Part shown: piece by piece, positions 49,758-61,260 of the stretch
How positions within the stretch are numbered: position 1 is the first letter of the stretch
Layout: each line of letters begins with the position of its first letter
Assembly (NCBI GenBank): GCA_030704615.1
Contig: CM060731.1
Span: forward strand, 73,946,756-74,010,755
Length of the DNA: 64,000 bases
Direction of reading: 5' to 3'
From: Takakia lepidozioides
Lineage: Eukaryota > Streptophyta > Takakiopsida > Takakiales > Takakiaceae
Program-made: the position numbers and the translations under genes
Notes under the pieces: model-generated
What the model was told of the DNA's origin: nothing
Databases searched by the model: none
What the model saw: the letters and a program-made list of their open reading frames with translations, nothing else

Positions 49758-50300
49758 CCCGAATGTGCCATATATTTGGCTAGTCTTTTGGTGTGCTATT
49801 TGGGGTGAATGACATCTACAAATTGTTCGGACCATATAACTTATGATTCATTGTCGTGCCCTTCTTCCATGTGACCAGAAATCCATGCTGGGTAAACGCC
49901 AAGTCTTTTGTTGCAAAGCAAGGGCTGGGTTCATTTGCAAGTTTTCATAAAATAATAATAATAATAATAATTATTATTATTAATTTTCCCCGAATGTGCC
50001 AGATTAAGGTGTTGTCAACGACACCTTAATCTTGCTGGTCTTGTGTTGTGCTATTTGGGGTGAATGACATCTACAAATTGCTCGGCTTACGATTCATTGT
50101 CATGTCCTTCTTCCAGGTGCCCAAAAATCCATGTTGGGTAAATGCTAGGTCTCTTGCTTGCAAAGCAGGGGTTGGGTTCATTTGCAAGTTTTTCAAAAAA
50201 CAAAAAAACAAAAATATATATATATATATATATTGTTTTTTCTTCTGAATGTGCCAGATGAAGGTGGCGTTGACGCCAGATTGATCTGGCTGGTCTTCTG
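49568..50300 (+). repeat. Three tandem ~235-base repeats, each with its own microsatellite
   Basis: Units begin near 49568, 49789 and 50041 with ATTTGGGGTGAATGACATCT and share CATGTGACCAGAAATCCATG and GTTGGGTTCATTTGCAA. At the same internal point unit 1 has (AT)n, unit 2 (AAT)n/(ATT)n and unit 3 (CAAAAA)n then (AT)n. Each is followed by TTTTCCCCGAATGTGCCA or a variant. Confidence 0.88.
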
Positions 50301-51250
50301 GGCCGGAATTAAGCTTCCGTTAAATTAAAATACACTTATTTAAACTCAACAACACATAGATCCATGCGCACATGCTAATCGGTAAGGATACATGTTGTTG
50401 CAGTCATCCATGGTTCACTCATCTACGCAATTTTTACTCATCCAATGTTCATCCATTCCTTTTAACATTCATCACAGATACATTCATCCGTCAGTTTTTC
50501 ATCGCACATTCGTGCCACATTGTCGTCATGGAGCCTGTCTGTCTTCGATCCGATGGAGAGAAGATTGCGTCGTTTATCTGTTAGATTTTGTAACATAATT
50601 GGAGTAAGGGACTTGGCCCTCCCTTGCTATTATAATAAAGAATGTAATATGAGAGTTTTTTTAACATTTTTACTCATTAAACTAAATTCTATGTACTTTA
50701 TCAACCTACCAATAACAACCATTTTCATAAAATCATTTACAATATAAAAACCAAAATACCCCATGAGTTGTCTTCATTAAATACACCTATTTATTATAGA
50801 TGAAGGGTAGCCCAAGGTCAAATTTTCAAAAACATGTACTTTTGTGATTATGGTCAAGTTTGGATTACGTCACCAACGACACGTGACGGCATATATCCTC
50901 CATAACATCTTTCTTTTTCCCATTTGAAATGACAGTATCCCAACAATAGACGTTCCACATGATATAGTACAAGTGAATCCATGTTTTAGTTTTTCTTTCA
51001 CGATTTTTTTTTTTAATCTTATATACTTTTATGTAGGCCACATCTTCAACTTTTTGGTCCACTCTTCGTTGCAACTACCCTGAGATTCCCTTAGACATTT
51101 TAGCAACCAGTTATCAAGCATACACGTCGTATTGAACACCTATATTTGCATGTTTTTTAAGATCACGACTAAGTGATAAGATCTACTTCACGAGCCCAAA
51201 TCACAAACCTTGATAAGAAAATCATTACCATATGAGAGAAAAAATTGAAC
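50301..51250. other. AT-rich stretch without genes
   Basis: A degenerate TTCATCC-like repetition occupies 50390-50500; nothing else was recognised. Confidence 0.4.
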
Positions 51251-51255
51251 TTGTT

Positions 51256-51335
51256 TTTCGAATATTGAGAAGCGACACATTCAGTCCCATAGTAACATCC
51301 TCCTGTACATGTTTCTCGAGACATTCATACACAAG
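51256..51335 (-). pseudogene. GH1 exon 4 fragment
   Basis: The plus-strand words ATTGAGAAGCGACACATTCA, CAGTCCCATAG, TAACATCCTCCTGTACATG and TTCTCGAGACATTCA match 8877-8955 of the GH1 gene (exon 4 plus the end of intron 3), in the same strand as the gene. About 12 bases within the exon are deleted, removing the reading frame. Confidence 0.75.
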
Positions 51336-51540
51336 GAGTCTATCACATCTTCCCATCAATGAAAAGAGAGTAAATTCCATTGTAGATTCCATGTTAATAA
51401 CACTTACATAGGAATCACTGCCGCAGATGGAATATTGGCGCAGTTCCTTATAAGCTATGGGATAACATTTAAAACCTATGAACAACTAGTCTTATAAGGT
51501 AGACATTTCAATTTTTTGCTCACACGATACCTAGGGCAAC

Positions 51541-51720
51541 ATGTTTTAGTTTTTGTTCATGCTGGATGTAACAATGTATTTCACTTTTTGCTCATGTTGG
51601 ATGTCGCAATGTGTTTCAGATTTCGCTCATGTTGGATATGGTAGTGTGTTTCAGATTTCACTCATGCTGGATGTGATACTGTGTTTTAGTTTTTGCTCAT
51701 ACCAAGTATGCCAATGTCTC
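51541..51720 (+). repeat. Tandem repeat of ~41-base units
   Basis: Four to five units of the type TTTTGCTCATGTTGGATGT, then GCAATGTGTTTCAG follow each other. An open frame across them is a by-product of the periodicity. Confidence 0.85.
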
Positions 51721-52089
51721 TTAAAATCATCCTTAAGGCATTTATCCTTGTCTGTCATTAGCAATATCTGAAACCAAGACTTGCGATGAACCCTTGAAAT
51801 TGTAAAAATCATGATACTACATGGCCACTCTATTTTTTTATTGCACCATTGGCATTTACTACATACACTCTACCCCCGACAAACAATAGATCACAGGTAG
51901 AACCACATCACAATTATATATAAATATATTTCAATGACCAGAGAGTAGTGCAACATTTACAGTACCAAGATTAATGTCAATGTTGATGGGCCCAATGATA
52001 GTCAAATGTACCAAAGAGACTTTGCAAACACATTGGATCAGCTACAACATCAGTAACTTTCTACACTACTATTCTTACATTCTCAACAA

Positions 52090-53433
52090 ACTGGACACCA
52101 TTTATCAACTTCGGGGGATTTACGATACTAACTTTAGACACTTCTAGGGCCTATTTCACGACCAAATTTAGGTGGTCATTTTGTTGACAAGCATCAAACT
52201 CCACTATAGCCTTTCCCTTGAAAGCCTTAGGAAAAACTTTTGCAAGCAAATGCTGATATTGGTTAAAGCTCGTCGTGTTATAACTTCTCAAGACCCGTTA
52301 CAATCATGGCAACTGTTTTTTTTGCTTGTTCCGACAAATTCTCCACATTGATATGTACTCCAACATAACATGAATGAAAAATTAGGGGAGAAAAATGGAT
52401 ATTTGGATCATTTTGATGTTGGAATCCCATCACAATGACATTAAATGACATCATTTACATATGGAATCGGAGCTCCCTTATGATCAATAGTCAACCATTC
52501 TTCAATTTTGGAAAGGCTAGCTCTTTTTGTCACCCCATAGAAGCTTTCTGACGACGAGTTGTCATCATTTTTAAGCACTTTTTTGTTGGAATCGCAACGA
52601 TTTTTCCACTACATGTCACCACAAAACCGCCCTACATGAGTGCCCACTTCAAATACAGAAAGGGCTGTCCAACTCATTTACACATTTAGGTGTTAATACA
52701 TAATCTTTGTCCATTCAGAGGCAAAGTACTTCGTCGCTTACTTATGCTTGAGCTGGCCACCCTAGTGGTGATGGCTCACCATCAACGGGCATGATTTCCA
52801 TGGGAATCTTAGCGTTAGACCCTGATTGAGCAGTGTCAGTGTTGTTGAAAGGGGTCTTTGATATCTGAACCGATGTGTCAAAACATTGACAAAGTGCAAG
52901 AATAAAAATTTGTAGAGAACAATGTTGTTTCCAACCTCTCTATTATGAAGTATGTCAGTTTACATATTAGAATAAATCAAGTCTTATGGAACTAAGTAGG
53001 GTTATGACCATACTATAGGAGGCTGAGTTGTCACCACGTATTTATGGTTCTTGTAGTGTTTGTGCTCTTGTTGTAAATGTCATATTTTTTCTATCTCATG
53101 ATAAATGTGCTCCCGTTTTGCAAGAAAAAGAGACCAGCTCCAACGTTGGCTCACACACATGGATAAATTTCTTGACAGTTCTAGCTTCAATGTCATGGTG
53201 TAAACTATTCTCAAAATGCTTTTGATCTCTAGATCTTGTGCATTTTGGAACCACTTTCGGACAGCCTTGACATTCTGATTATAGACCCTCCACTGACTTG
53301 GATGATACATGCGCATGTAATCTCTTCTATGACAGGCCAGGGTCACCGGTACTTGTAACGAGCTTTCAAATCTGGTCTCGACTAACTCCCACCATGTCTT
53401 CCAGACCTGTCCCTTGAAATGTAAATCCTCCAT
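52090..53433 (-). pseudogene. Faint coding remnants, unidentified
   Basis: A minus-strand open frame at 53080-53433 reads WELVETRFESSLQVPVTL and RMYHPSQWRVYNQNVKAVRK. At about 52270-52090 another minus frame reads LAKVFPKAFKGKAIVEFDAC and, across one TAG, ALEVSKVSIVNPPKLINGVQ. Sequence between is non-coding by eye. The phrases look protein-like but I cannot assign a family. Confidence 0.3.
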
Positions 53434-54102
53434 ACACCATAATTTTTGCTCTTTTCATTGCATATGTTTCATTCACTCTCAAGATTTGCTTGTATTGCAT
53501 GTTTATTTTGTCTTGTCTCACATATCAAGATTTCTCTTGTCTCCATTTCAAACAAGATTTTTCAAGCCTGTTTTGGGGTTTCATTTTGCAATGTCCCCAC
53601 AAATATATGATAATCTATGTTTTCATCTAACAAATAAGGGGGGTTAACCTTATGCCGGGTGGTTACTGATACTAGTTCTTGGTAGAGGCTGGAAGGGCTG
53701 AGGGCGATTGCAAGATTACCTATACACAACCTCAACAAATTGTTGCTCAGGTTTGCCATTGTTAACTCAACGTGCTATTTTTAATGTTAGGACTGATTTC
53801 TTCTGGATAGTGCGGATTCAAGATAATTACCCTTCACTCTGTAACCTGCCGATAGTTGCATTGATTAGAGAGAGAGGTATTGTCATGACCAATTGCTTAT
53901 TCCTTTATACATATGCAATATATATGGCTTTGGCCCATTTGTCAAACATAAATAAATGTTAGAAAGAATGCAATGAAATGAGCAAAGAATTATGAATTAA
54001 AGAAAGAATTAAGAAAGAATTAAATGAACAAGGTCTACTGAAAATGCCAGTTACATCAAACCTCAACTAGGAATTGTTACTTTATTTGCACATTATCATA
54101 AG

Positions 54103-54812
54103 TGTCGCGACCTTTTGCCTTGAGGGCAGGGGGTCGGGACACGAGAGAGGCTGCCCTTGTGGTGGGGGCGGTGACAACAATAGATGCGGAGGCTGAAGCA
54201 CCCTTGAGTGCCCAAGGCACTCAATGAGGCGGAGGCGCTCACTAGGTGGAGCCCCGCACACCGGGTTGCGGTGGGGGTGGTTCCACGAGGGGTAGTGGTA
54301 GCTTAGTGAGACTTAGTGGGGGTGACATAGGACTCACCATGGGGTGGAGACCTTGTGGTGGGAGTCGTGGGGAGTCTTGGGACTCATCACGGTCCAATGG
54401 GGCCCTGGTAGGTGGCCAAGACTCAATGGGAATCGAGGGTCTTCGTGGTGGTTTGCCATAAAAGGATGGTGTTGTTTGTGGAACCCGCGCGGACAGTCAC
54501 AGAAGTATATATGGGGAGTAGTAACCCCGAGAACAGTGCAAGCCTGTTGGTGTCCAAAAACTAGTGAGTAAGTGAGCGAGCCGGAAAGCAACCAAGGAGT
54601 GGGGAGCTATTCCGGACTGCCATCTACCAAAGGGAATTTCCACTAGGCCCAAATTGGTGGAGGGTCTGTTGGGGGAAAAAGGGGGACCGTTATGTCCCGG
54701 TGAGCAGCCGAAGCTCCGAGTTGGCCCGGCGGCCAGGTTGGGAGTTAGGCGCGCGCATCAAAGCGAGTAACTATGACTTGAAGGGGAGCTTACCGAAGTG
54801 AGGTGCGCGACA
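54103..54812 (+). mobile_element. Solo LTR of the chromovirus family
   Basis: It begins TGTCGCGACCTTTTGCC and ends GAGGTGCGCGACA, collinear with the LTR at 37215 apart from small deletions. Flanking pentamers ATAAG and ATGAG differ at one base, consistent with an old target duplication. Confidence 0.9.
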
Positions 54813-56685
54813 ATGAGTGTTTATGTTGAGTCAAGCCTGATTGAGTGTTTGCTTGTACCTATAGGTAGTATATGATTGGAAACTGACAACAAAGGCGAAT
54901 GAGAATGAGAAAAGTTGATGGAAAACAATCTAGTTGTCATCCTGAAACATCTTTGTTTGATAACCACCCTTTACCAATCACTTATGGCCAATGTACAAAT
55001 CATCTCAGATGCAGAGTTTAGGTCACTCATATGTATAGGGTGTGATTGTGAAGATTGTGAGGCACTTAGGTAGCTTAGGAGTTGCATCATGAATGATAGG
55101 CCCGTGTATAGAAGACCAAATCTACTCTGTTTATGTAGGTTCACTATCTACTCCTAGGCATAGGACATAGAGATGTTTGCCTACTCCGGCCCCTCTCCCC
55201 ACCTTGCCTTCCTCCCCTATCTCCACCTTTCCCTTTATGCCCTTTGTCCTTGATATCTTCCCCTATCCCCGCCTTGCCCTTCCTCTCAACCTCTGCCTCC
55301 CCCTCTTATCCCCTAGCAAGTTCACACTTTGGCTGGTTTTGGTAAGGTGGTAATTCCTAGAACTTCATGAAGTCGGCAACCATCTTCATTCGGGTTTTGT
55401 GCACAGACTTATTTGACATGTAAATACCTAACCCTAAGGTAGACTTCCATCACTAAGTATTACTAGACACTTAGGCTTCAAGGGGAATTGTAGGAGGATA
55501 GTAGGCACCTCAATCCCAATGCTCGCAGAGGTCACTTAGTTTCCCAGGCACGTGAGGCAAACATGCATTTTCTATGGGGGTATTAATTTTATTTTCTGAA
55601 TTTTTGGCCACCCTATTATTACATAATGTTGTAATATGGCATATTTTCTTGCAAGCTATATTATTTATATTTTATAGCAGATAACAAGAATTGGGCACCC
55701 TATATTAACCTGAATTTAAAAAAAAAAAAACATTATGGAGTTGCCATCATTCCCCTCTCAATCTACGTTTTTTCACTAACACGCACTGCAAGCTTCAAAA
55801 CCTGTGGGCCACAATGCTTGTACCACTGAGTGCACCACCATTTCTCTCTGCTTGTCTAGCACAACGCCGCCACGAATTGCAGCCGACAGGAGAGAGGGAA
55901 GCCTAGGGTTGTTGTGCATATGCATCTACGCCCTCTTCGCTGCATGTCCCGAACTGCTTGTCACTTAACGACACGTGTCCATTTAATTTCTCTCCACCCT
56001 ATATTAGTTTTAATATTTTTTAGAAATACGTCTTTATTTTGGACCCTATTTTAATTTAAATGTGATGCCACCAATATATTGGTACCCTATAGTATTTCTA
56101 AATGTATTCTAAATTTTATTTTCTCAGAATTTTCGGCACCCTATATTTTTTTGCACATCAAGTGGTAATATTCGGAAGTGACCTCCCATTGTCCCAATGT
56201 TTTGAGTGTCGATTCTTAGGTGTGATTAGTACAAAAGTTTGGATACCTAGTTCTATTTGCTTAGGTCTTGTTTTGCATTGTTCACGTTATGCTTCTTTTC
56301 TCTCAGACGACACCCGCTGCAAAGCTGCTGCCCCATATGATCTTTGGCAGCTCTCTTGGTGTACCAAGTGATTTGTTGGAGCTGTGTGTGTAAACTACCT
56401 TGGCTACCTAAAATTCAGCAACTTAGCTGAGAGACATCAAGCGCTAGCAGACCACAAATCTTCTCCTCACTGGCTGTTTATTCATAGGTGGCCATGGGAG
56501 AGGCTTCGTACTTACTACTTAAGAAGGATGTAGCTAAGTTCGGGCCGGAACATCTTCGAGCTGATAAGGGTCAGGTCACACCAGTGGAGAGAGAAGGAGA
56601 TGGGAAGAAAATTGCCCAATAGGAAAAATTGACCTTTTGAGTTGCTAGTTGCAAATGAAGAAGAGTACAAAGAAGAGAGACAACT
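54813..56685. other. Gene-free stretch
   Basis: No coding family recognised. Two similar segments, near 55587-55620 and 56114-56150, share ATTTTATTTTCT, GAATTTT and the word CACCCTAT, which recurs several times in between. Confidence 0.4.
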
Positions 56686-56687
56686 AG

Positions 56688-56860
56688 TATGTAGCCCAGT
56701 GGTAATGGGCACATACCACGTTGGATGTGGTTGTGTGTTCAAACCACGGTCTGGTGTGTCATGAAGGTGTCCACCTTCCTAGGTGAAGGTAGTAGCCCTT
56801 CGGGGTGAAGTGACCCCATAAGTTACGCTTCTTTCGGGAGGCGTCATATATATATATTTT
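56688..56860 (+). repeat. tRNA-derived SINE, second type
   Basis: The head has TATGTAGCCCAGTGGTAATG (A-box-like) and GTGTTCAAACCACGGTC (B-box-like). The tail (GAAGGTAGTAGCCCTTCGGG, then GAGGCGTCATATATATATAT) ends in a T-rich run and is unrelated to the first SINE family. Confidence 0.65.
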
Positions 56861-57160
56861 TTTAAATTTTTAACAAAGAAGAGAAGCTGCATGCATGCGT
56901 GTATGGTGGACCAACATTGTTACATGTGTTTTATGTGAACTAAGTTCTTTTACTATCACCATTTTTGTAGGATAGGAAATAGTGAGTAGGTGAAGGCAGT
57001 AGCCCTTGGGGGTGAAGTGACTCCATAAGTTACCTTCCTTTGGGAGGCGTCGTACTTTCTTTTTTTAATTTTCTTACAAAGAAGAGAAGCTGCATGCATG
57101 CGTGTCTGGTGGACCAACATTGTTACATGTATTTTATGTGAACTAAGTTCTTTTACCTAA
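56780..57160 (+). repeat. Direct duplication of SINE tail and its flank
   Basis: The SINE tail plus flank at 56792-56960 (ending ATTTTATGTGAACTAAG-like) recurs at 56990-57155: GGTGAAG(T/G)AGTAGCCCTT, GGGAGGCGTC, then ACAAAGAAGAGAAGCTGCAT. The second copy lacks the tRNA-like head. Confidence 0.8.
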
Positions 57161-58439
57161 GTAGCCTTATTTGCATCATCTCAAAGAATGTCAAACTCAC
57201 TGTTTCCTATCCTACAAAAATGGTGAATGTGGATCTATAAAGCATATTCCTCATGCATAGCAATCGACGTTTTACGTTTCAATGCTACTTGACAGATATC
57301 CCTCAGTTCTAGATAGTTTAGGAAAAGGTTTGCTGCAAAAGACTTTAAAACCACTAATTTTTGCCTTAAAAACACTCACTCGAAAAAACTTGGGAAAAAC
57401 ACCAGTTTATCCAAGCTTCAAAGGTATGTAAAGAGCTTGAGTGATGGTCCATTAACTCCCCGTGGTCCACCCAAAGTCTGCATAATTGATGTTCTACTCT
57501 CTACTCGATTCTTTCTCCACTTGCCTCCACACGTCTTTCTTATAGGTCAAGCTTATCCAACATGCTCCAATTTTTGCGTCTACTCTTGCTTCCCTCCAGC
57601 TTCTTGGTGACTTTTGCTTCAACTCACCTTGCACTTCAATCTTCCATTCTGTTTTCTCCACTGTGCATGCAATAGGCTCATAACTTCCCTCTTCTGTTCA
57701 TTCATAATGTGAAGCACCTTTTGGTTCGGCCTGCAAGGTCTAAACGGTCGAGTTACAGTTTCATAATGTTAGCATAGTCCTCGATGTGGAGTGAAGAAAC
57801 TGAAGAGTATTCCAGTTAAAGACCTAGTACTTTGTACGTGGCACTTGGCACCTCTTCAATCTTGTGCATTTTCCCTCATTGGAATGGCCCTGGGAAAAAA
57901 TGGTCTTTTCTATGTTAAATCACTAAGTTTACTTGTCAGTCCTCGGTAGTTACTAGTTTCCTATAGCATTAATAGTTAAGTCTTGTAGATGTTACTCCAG
58001 CGCGCAGATGGTAGATGAGCAGCGGTGCACCGCCACAGTCAACAATTACTCCACCATCATAGTAGGTAAATTTCATCTCTATTTCGTTGGGAGCTAATTA
58101 ATTCTCTCCTTAGTTGTTGGTGCTATGTTTAGTTAAATGTGCCCCCTGCTGCTGTTTCGCATTCCGGTCTTGAGGTCCTCGAGTTGTAGGTAGTCAGCTA
58201 GTTCTTCATTCTACCTCATAGGCCTTTCAATTGTTGCATGCTTACAATGGAAGGTGATCTCAACCACGGCCATATACCTCTCAACTCTTCTTTGGTTTGA
58301 AGGCAATATTACAAGAGAATCTATCATTCTCTTTTGCAAGTACATATGGACATGGAAAAATTGTAGATTCCCTTGTGCTTTCAAAGGTAATCTTCTACAA
58401 GCTCCTTGTGTGTACACGTACTGCATTCAGCACAGAAAG
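57161..58439. other. Gene-free stretch
   Basis: Nothing recognised on either strand. Confidence 0.4.
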
Positions 58440-59176
58440 GCAACGACACATTTGCAAGGTTGCTAACTACTGTCTCGTTCTCGCCTAAAATCCAAACTGA
58501 TGGACGTACAAAAGTGCATGTTCAAAATGTGTCCCCAGAAGAATAGTTTGCAGAGCATGCAGGAACTATCTCGTTCAGGTAGACGCTTATGTTCAATGTG
58601 GGCTCAATCGATCTGACGATGCACATAGCATTTTAGGAAATGGACGACATAGATAGAAAACATCTAACGGCTCAACTCATCCTAAAACCTCTAAGTTATC
58701 GATCCAACATATGACTGACGGTCCAGAGTATGTAAGATTCTTCCATTAGTGATTCTTAGGTTTCCGTAACGACCCGGCCAGGATTTCCTTTTTAGGGAGG
58801 ATGGCACGATATATGGCACCTTAATATGGGGCGGGATTTTCCCGCCAGCTGAGGATGACACCTTACCGCGTTTGCTGTTTCTTTACGCAGGGTGAGGCCC
58901 TCGGACTGGGGCCTTCCTGAAAGGAGGGGTAGCACGATTCCGCATCGTCAGACTGGAGATCGATTCAACGAAACTAGCTAGCAGTACAGAGCGCAGTGAT
59001 CGGCTACAAAACCCAGTAATCCACCGCGCAATTATCGGCCGGTTGTGCTCAAGAGAGATCTAAATAGACGGAGAGCCGCGGACTGCGCATGCAATAGTTG
59101 AAGGGAGTTCTTCAGCTGGAACTGGAGAACTTAATGCGGGCGAGGGCCGCGAGAGAGAGAGAGAGAGAGAGAGAGA
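58440..59176 (+). promoter_or_regulatory. Duplicated GH1 5' flank
   Basis: This matches the reverse complement of 10568-11160 upstream of the intact gene, including GACGATGCACATAGCATTT and ATGGACGACATAGATAGAA, and a short antisense copy of GH1 intron 3 (ACACATTTGCAAGGTTGCTA). About 180 bases near 58772-58950 are unique to this copy. The TATA box position reads GATCTAAATAG and is damaged. The (GA)n tract before the start is longer than in the intact copy. Confidence 0.8.
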
Positions 59177-60634
59177 ATGCAGCATAAGATGGTAGTAGTA
59201 ATGGGTTTAACGAAGGCGCTGATGGTCGTTACAACGTTTACAATGATTGTGTTGTATCGGGGAACCATACCCACAGTATCAGGACAGCGGTGCAATGAAG
59301 CTGGTAGTCCCGGGAGGAGAGATTTCCCCCAAGGCTTTGGATTTGGGACTGCCTCTGCTGCTTATCAGGTGCGGATCCTGCAGAGCTCTCAGTATACTTT
59401 AAAGTTTTGACCTGTTCTGTCCTTGTTTGATCACGTTTTTTCCTCTAGCTCTGTCTTCGTTAGATTTTACATTCATGGATCTAGCTAACACCAGTTTTGC
59501 ACTAAGCGAAGAGCTTTTCCCCTGAGAAAACTGTCCACAAACTCTCCAAGAGAATGATTGACACACAACATGATCGACACCTGCAGACAGTTCAAGCATA
59601 AATTTCTCGTGTTCATTTTCTGGGGCATACGAATCGTTCCTTTCCAACGACATCTCTTTAGCCGTCGACTGTAGGCTACTTAAAGCTCTAGAGATCAATG
59701 AAGAACTAGCTAAGAACAACTTTTGACCTGCATGTTCATAATATCCGAATTCGTCCGGACTAAAATTATAATCCGGCTGGGCTAGTATATAAGTGGAACA
59801 GCTCCTGCCTTAGGTGAAATTCTCATGGTTGTGACTCGGTTGTGATGTCCTACAGTTGAACAGTATGCTGTTTGATAAGCAAAATTTTCTGTGTCCATGA
59901 CGTATGTCATTACTGTATTTAAGTATTGCAGCATACATGGGAGCTGACTTCTCTGGATTTACTATACATATGGTTTGACGCCAGTCCCAAAATTTATGGA
60001 GGGTTCTGTTATAGGTTCACGGATCCCATTTTCTTTGGTGATTACCCGGCCAGTATGCGGCAGTATGTCGGCTCCCGCTTGCCGAACTTCACTTAGAACC
60101 AGTCAGCTGTGCTGAAAGGCTCGGTCGATTTTTTTTGGTCTCAACCAATACCTCTCGATGTATGCAACTGAAGACAACTGCAGCTTGTATTGTGAAGCTG
60201 ACAGATGACTAAAAGTTAAAGTATTTATTGACGATATTGGCCTTTCTGACCCATGACTCCCACTCATAGATCAATGGTTCCTTGTGCAGGAGTTCGTGAC
60301 GGAGTCCCAATTGGAGAAGTGGTACTTTTGCAAATTCTCTCTTCCGGCCACACTTGATGCATGCTAACTTTAGTAGTTCCTCGTTTTTTCTGCCTTGTCC
60401 CATGGCCCTCATGCTCGTGGTCCTCTGTGGCCGTTGTTCCATCTTTCCGTCTAGGTCTCTGTCTATGTCAGATAACCTCTACGCCAATTTTTACTGCTCA
60501 TTTGGTAGTTCTACTGATATAAGTCGTGGTGTCTATATGACTTCGTTGCATTTGATGCTCGTTCCGTGCTTTACACTGCAATGCAGAGACAATGCAGTTC
60601 CTTTAAGGTATGATCTAAGCTCAATACCCTCCAC
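59177..60634 (+). pseudogene. GH1 beta-glucosidase pseudogene (exons 1, 9, 10 only)
   Basis: Exon 1 (59177-59368) is open: MQHKMVVVMGLTKALM, a signal peptide, then GFGFGTASAAYQ with a GT donor. Intron 1 then joins intron 8 near 59945, so exons 2-8, including the TFNEP acid/base exon, are lost. Exon 9 starts at 60016 ([20 protein letters not shown]) but has TAG in place of the Asp codon after RLPNFT, and a one-base insertion in a T run near 60134; its end is missing. Exon 10 is present at 60290-60320 (GVPIGE). The copy ends at about 60634 in intron 10, where LINE sequence begins. It is an inverted duplicate of 4102-10567. Confidence 0.9.
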
Positions 60635-61260
60635 ATCTTGGAAGCAGGATCGCCCTATCAAACAGGCCAAGTCCTGGCGGAGGAGGGTAGAATAGATTTT
60701 CAAGAGTCTGAATCGAAGTCCGCAAGCCTTAACCTGCTGGATAAATCTGACTTAGAGGCTGAAGTGTCCAAAGCCATGTCTGTTGTCAGGAAATTATCTG
60801 TGAAGTTAGGCAGAAAACTTCCCCGAACTTGTTTCCAGTATGTGACATGGATGAGGCCATCATGGATGACCTCAAGGGTTTACCCACTCTTGGCACTAGA
60901 CTGAAATTCAAACTCAGGGCGGGTAGCCTACCTTTGAACAGCAAACAGACGCAAAAAGGAAAGGGGATTGTATTGCCCGTTGTGTGGGCAACCTGAGGAC
61001 AATATCCACTTTCTGATTCATTGTCCAGGGTACTCTCACCAGAGAGACACCCTCTTCAAATCCATCAAGGGAATTGTGCCTGTACCTCTGTTTACCAACT
61101 TTGAAATTCTCGTTGCTGAGCCAAAAGCCCAGGCCCTTTTGGGGGCTAGTTATTGGGCAAATCACACACAACAGACTGATGTCTGTGAAGGGATTTCTAG
61201 AGGATATCTGGAAATCTCGGATCAATTGTATGTTTCAAGGTAAGTCATACTACCGGCTTC
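60635..61260 (+). pseudogene. LINE 3' end, array unit 1 (oldest-looking)
   Basis: The sequence reads SWKQDRPIKQAKSWRRRVE, then with frame changes LKGLPTLGTRLKFKL, then CPLCGQPEDNIHFLIHCPG (zinc finger) and GIVPVPLFTNFEILVAEPKA. It is more diverged than units 2-3 and joins the GH1 pseudogene directly on the left. Confidence 0.8.
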
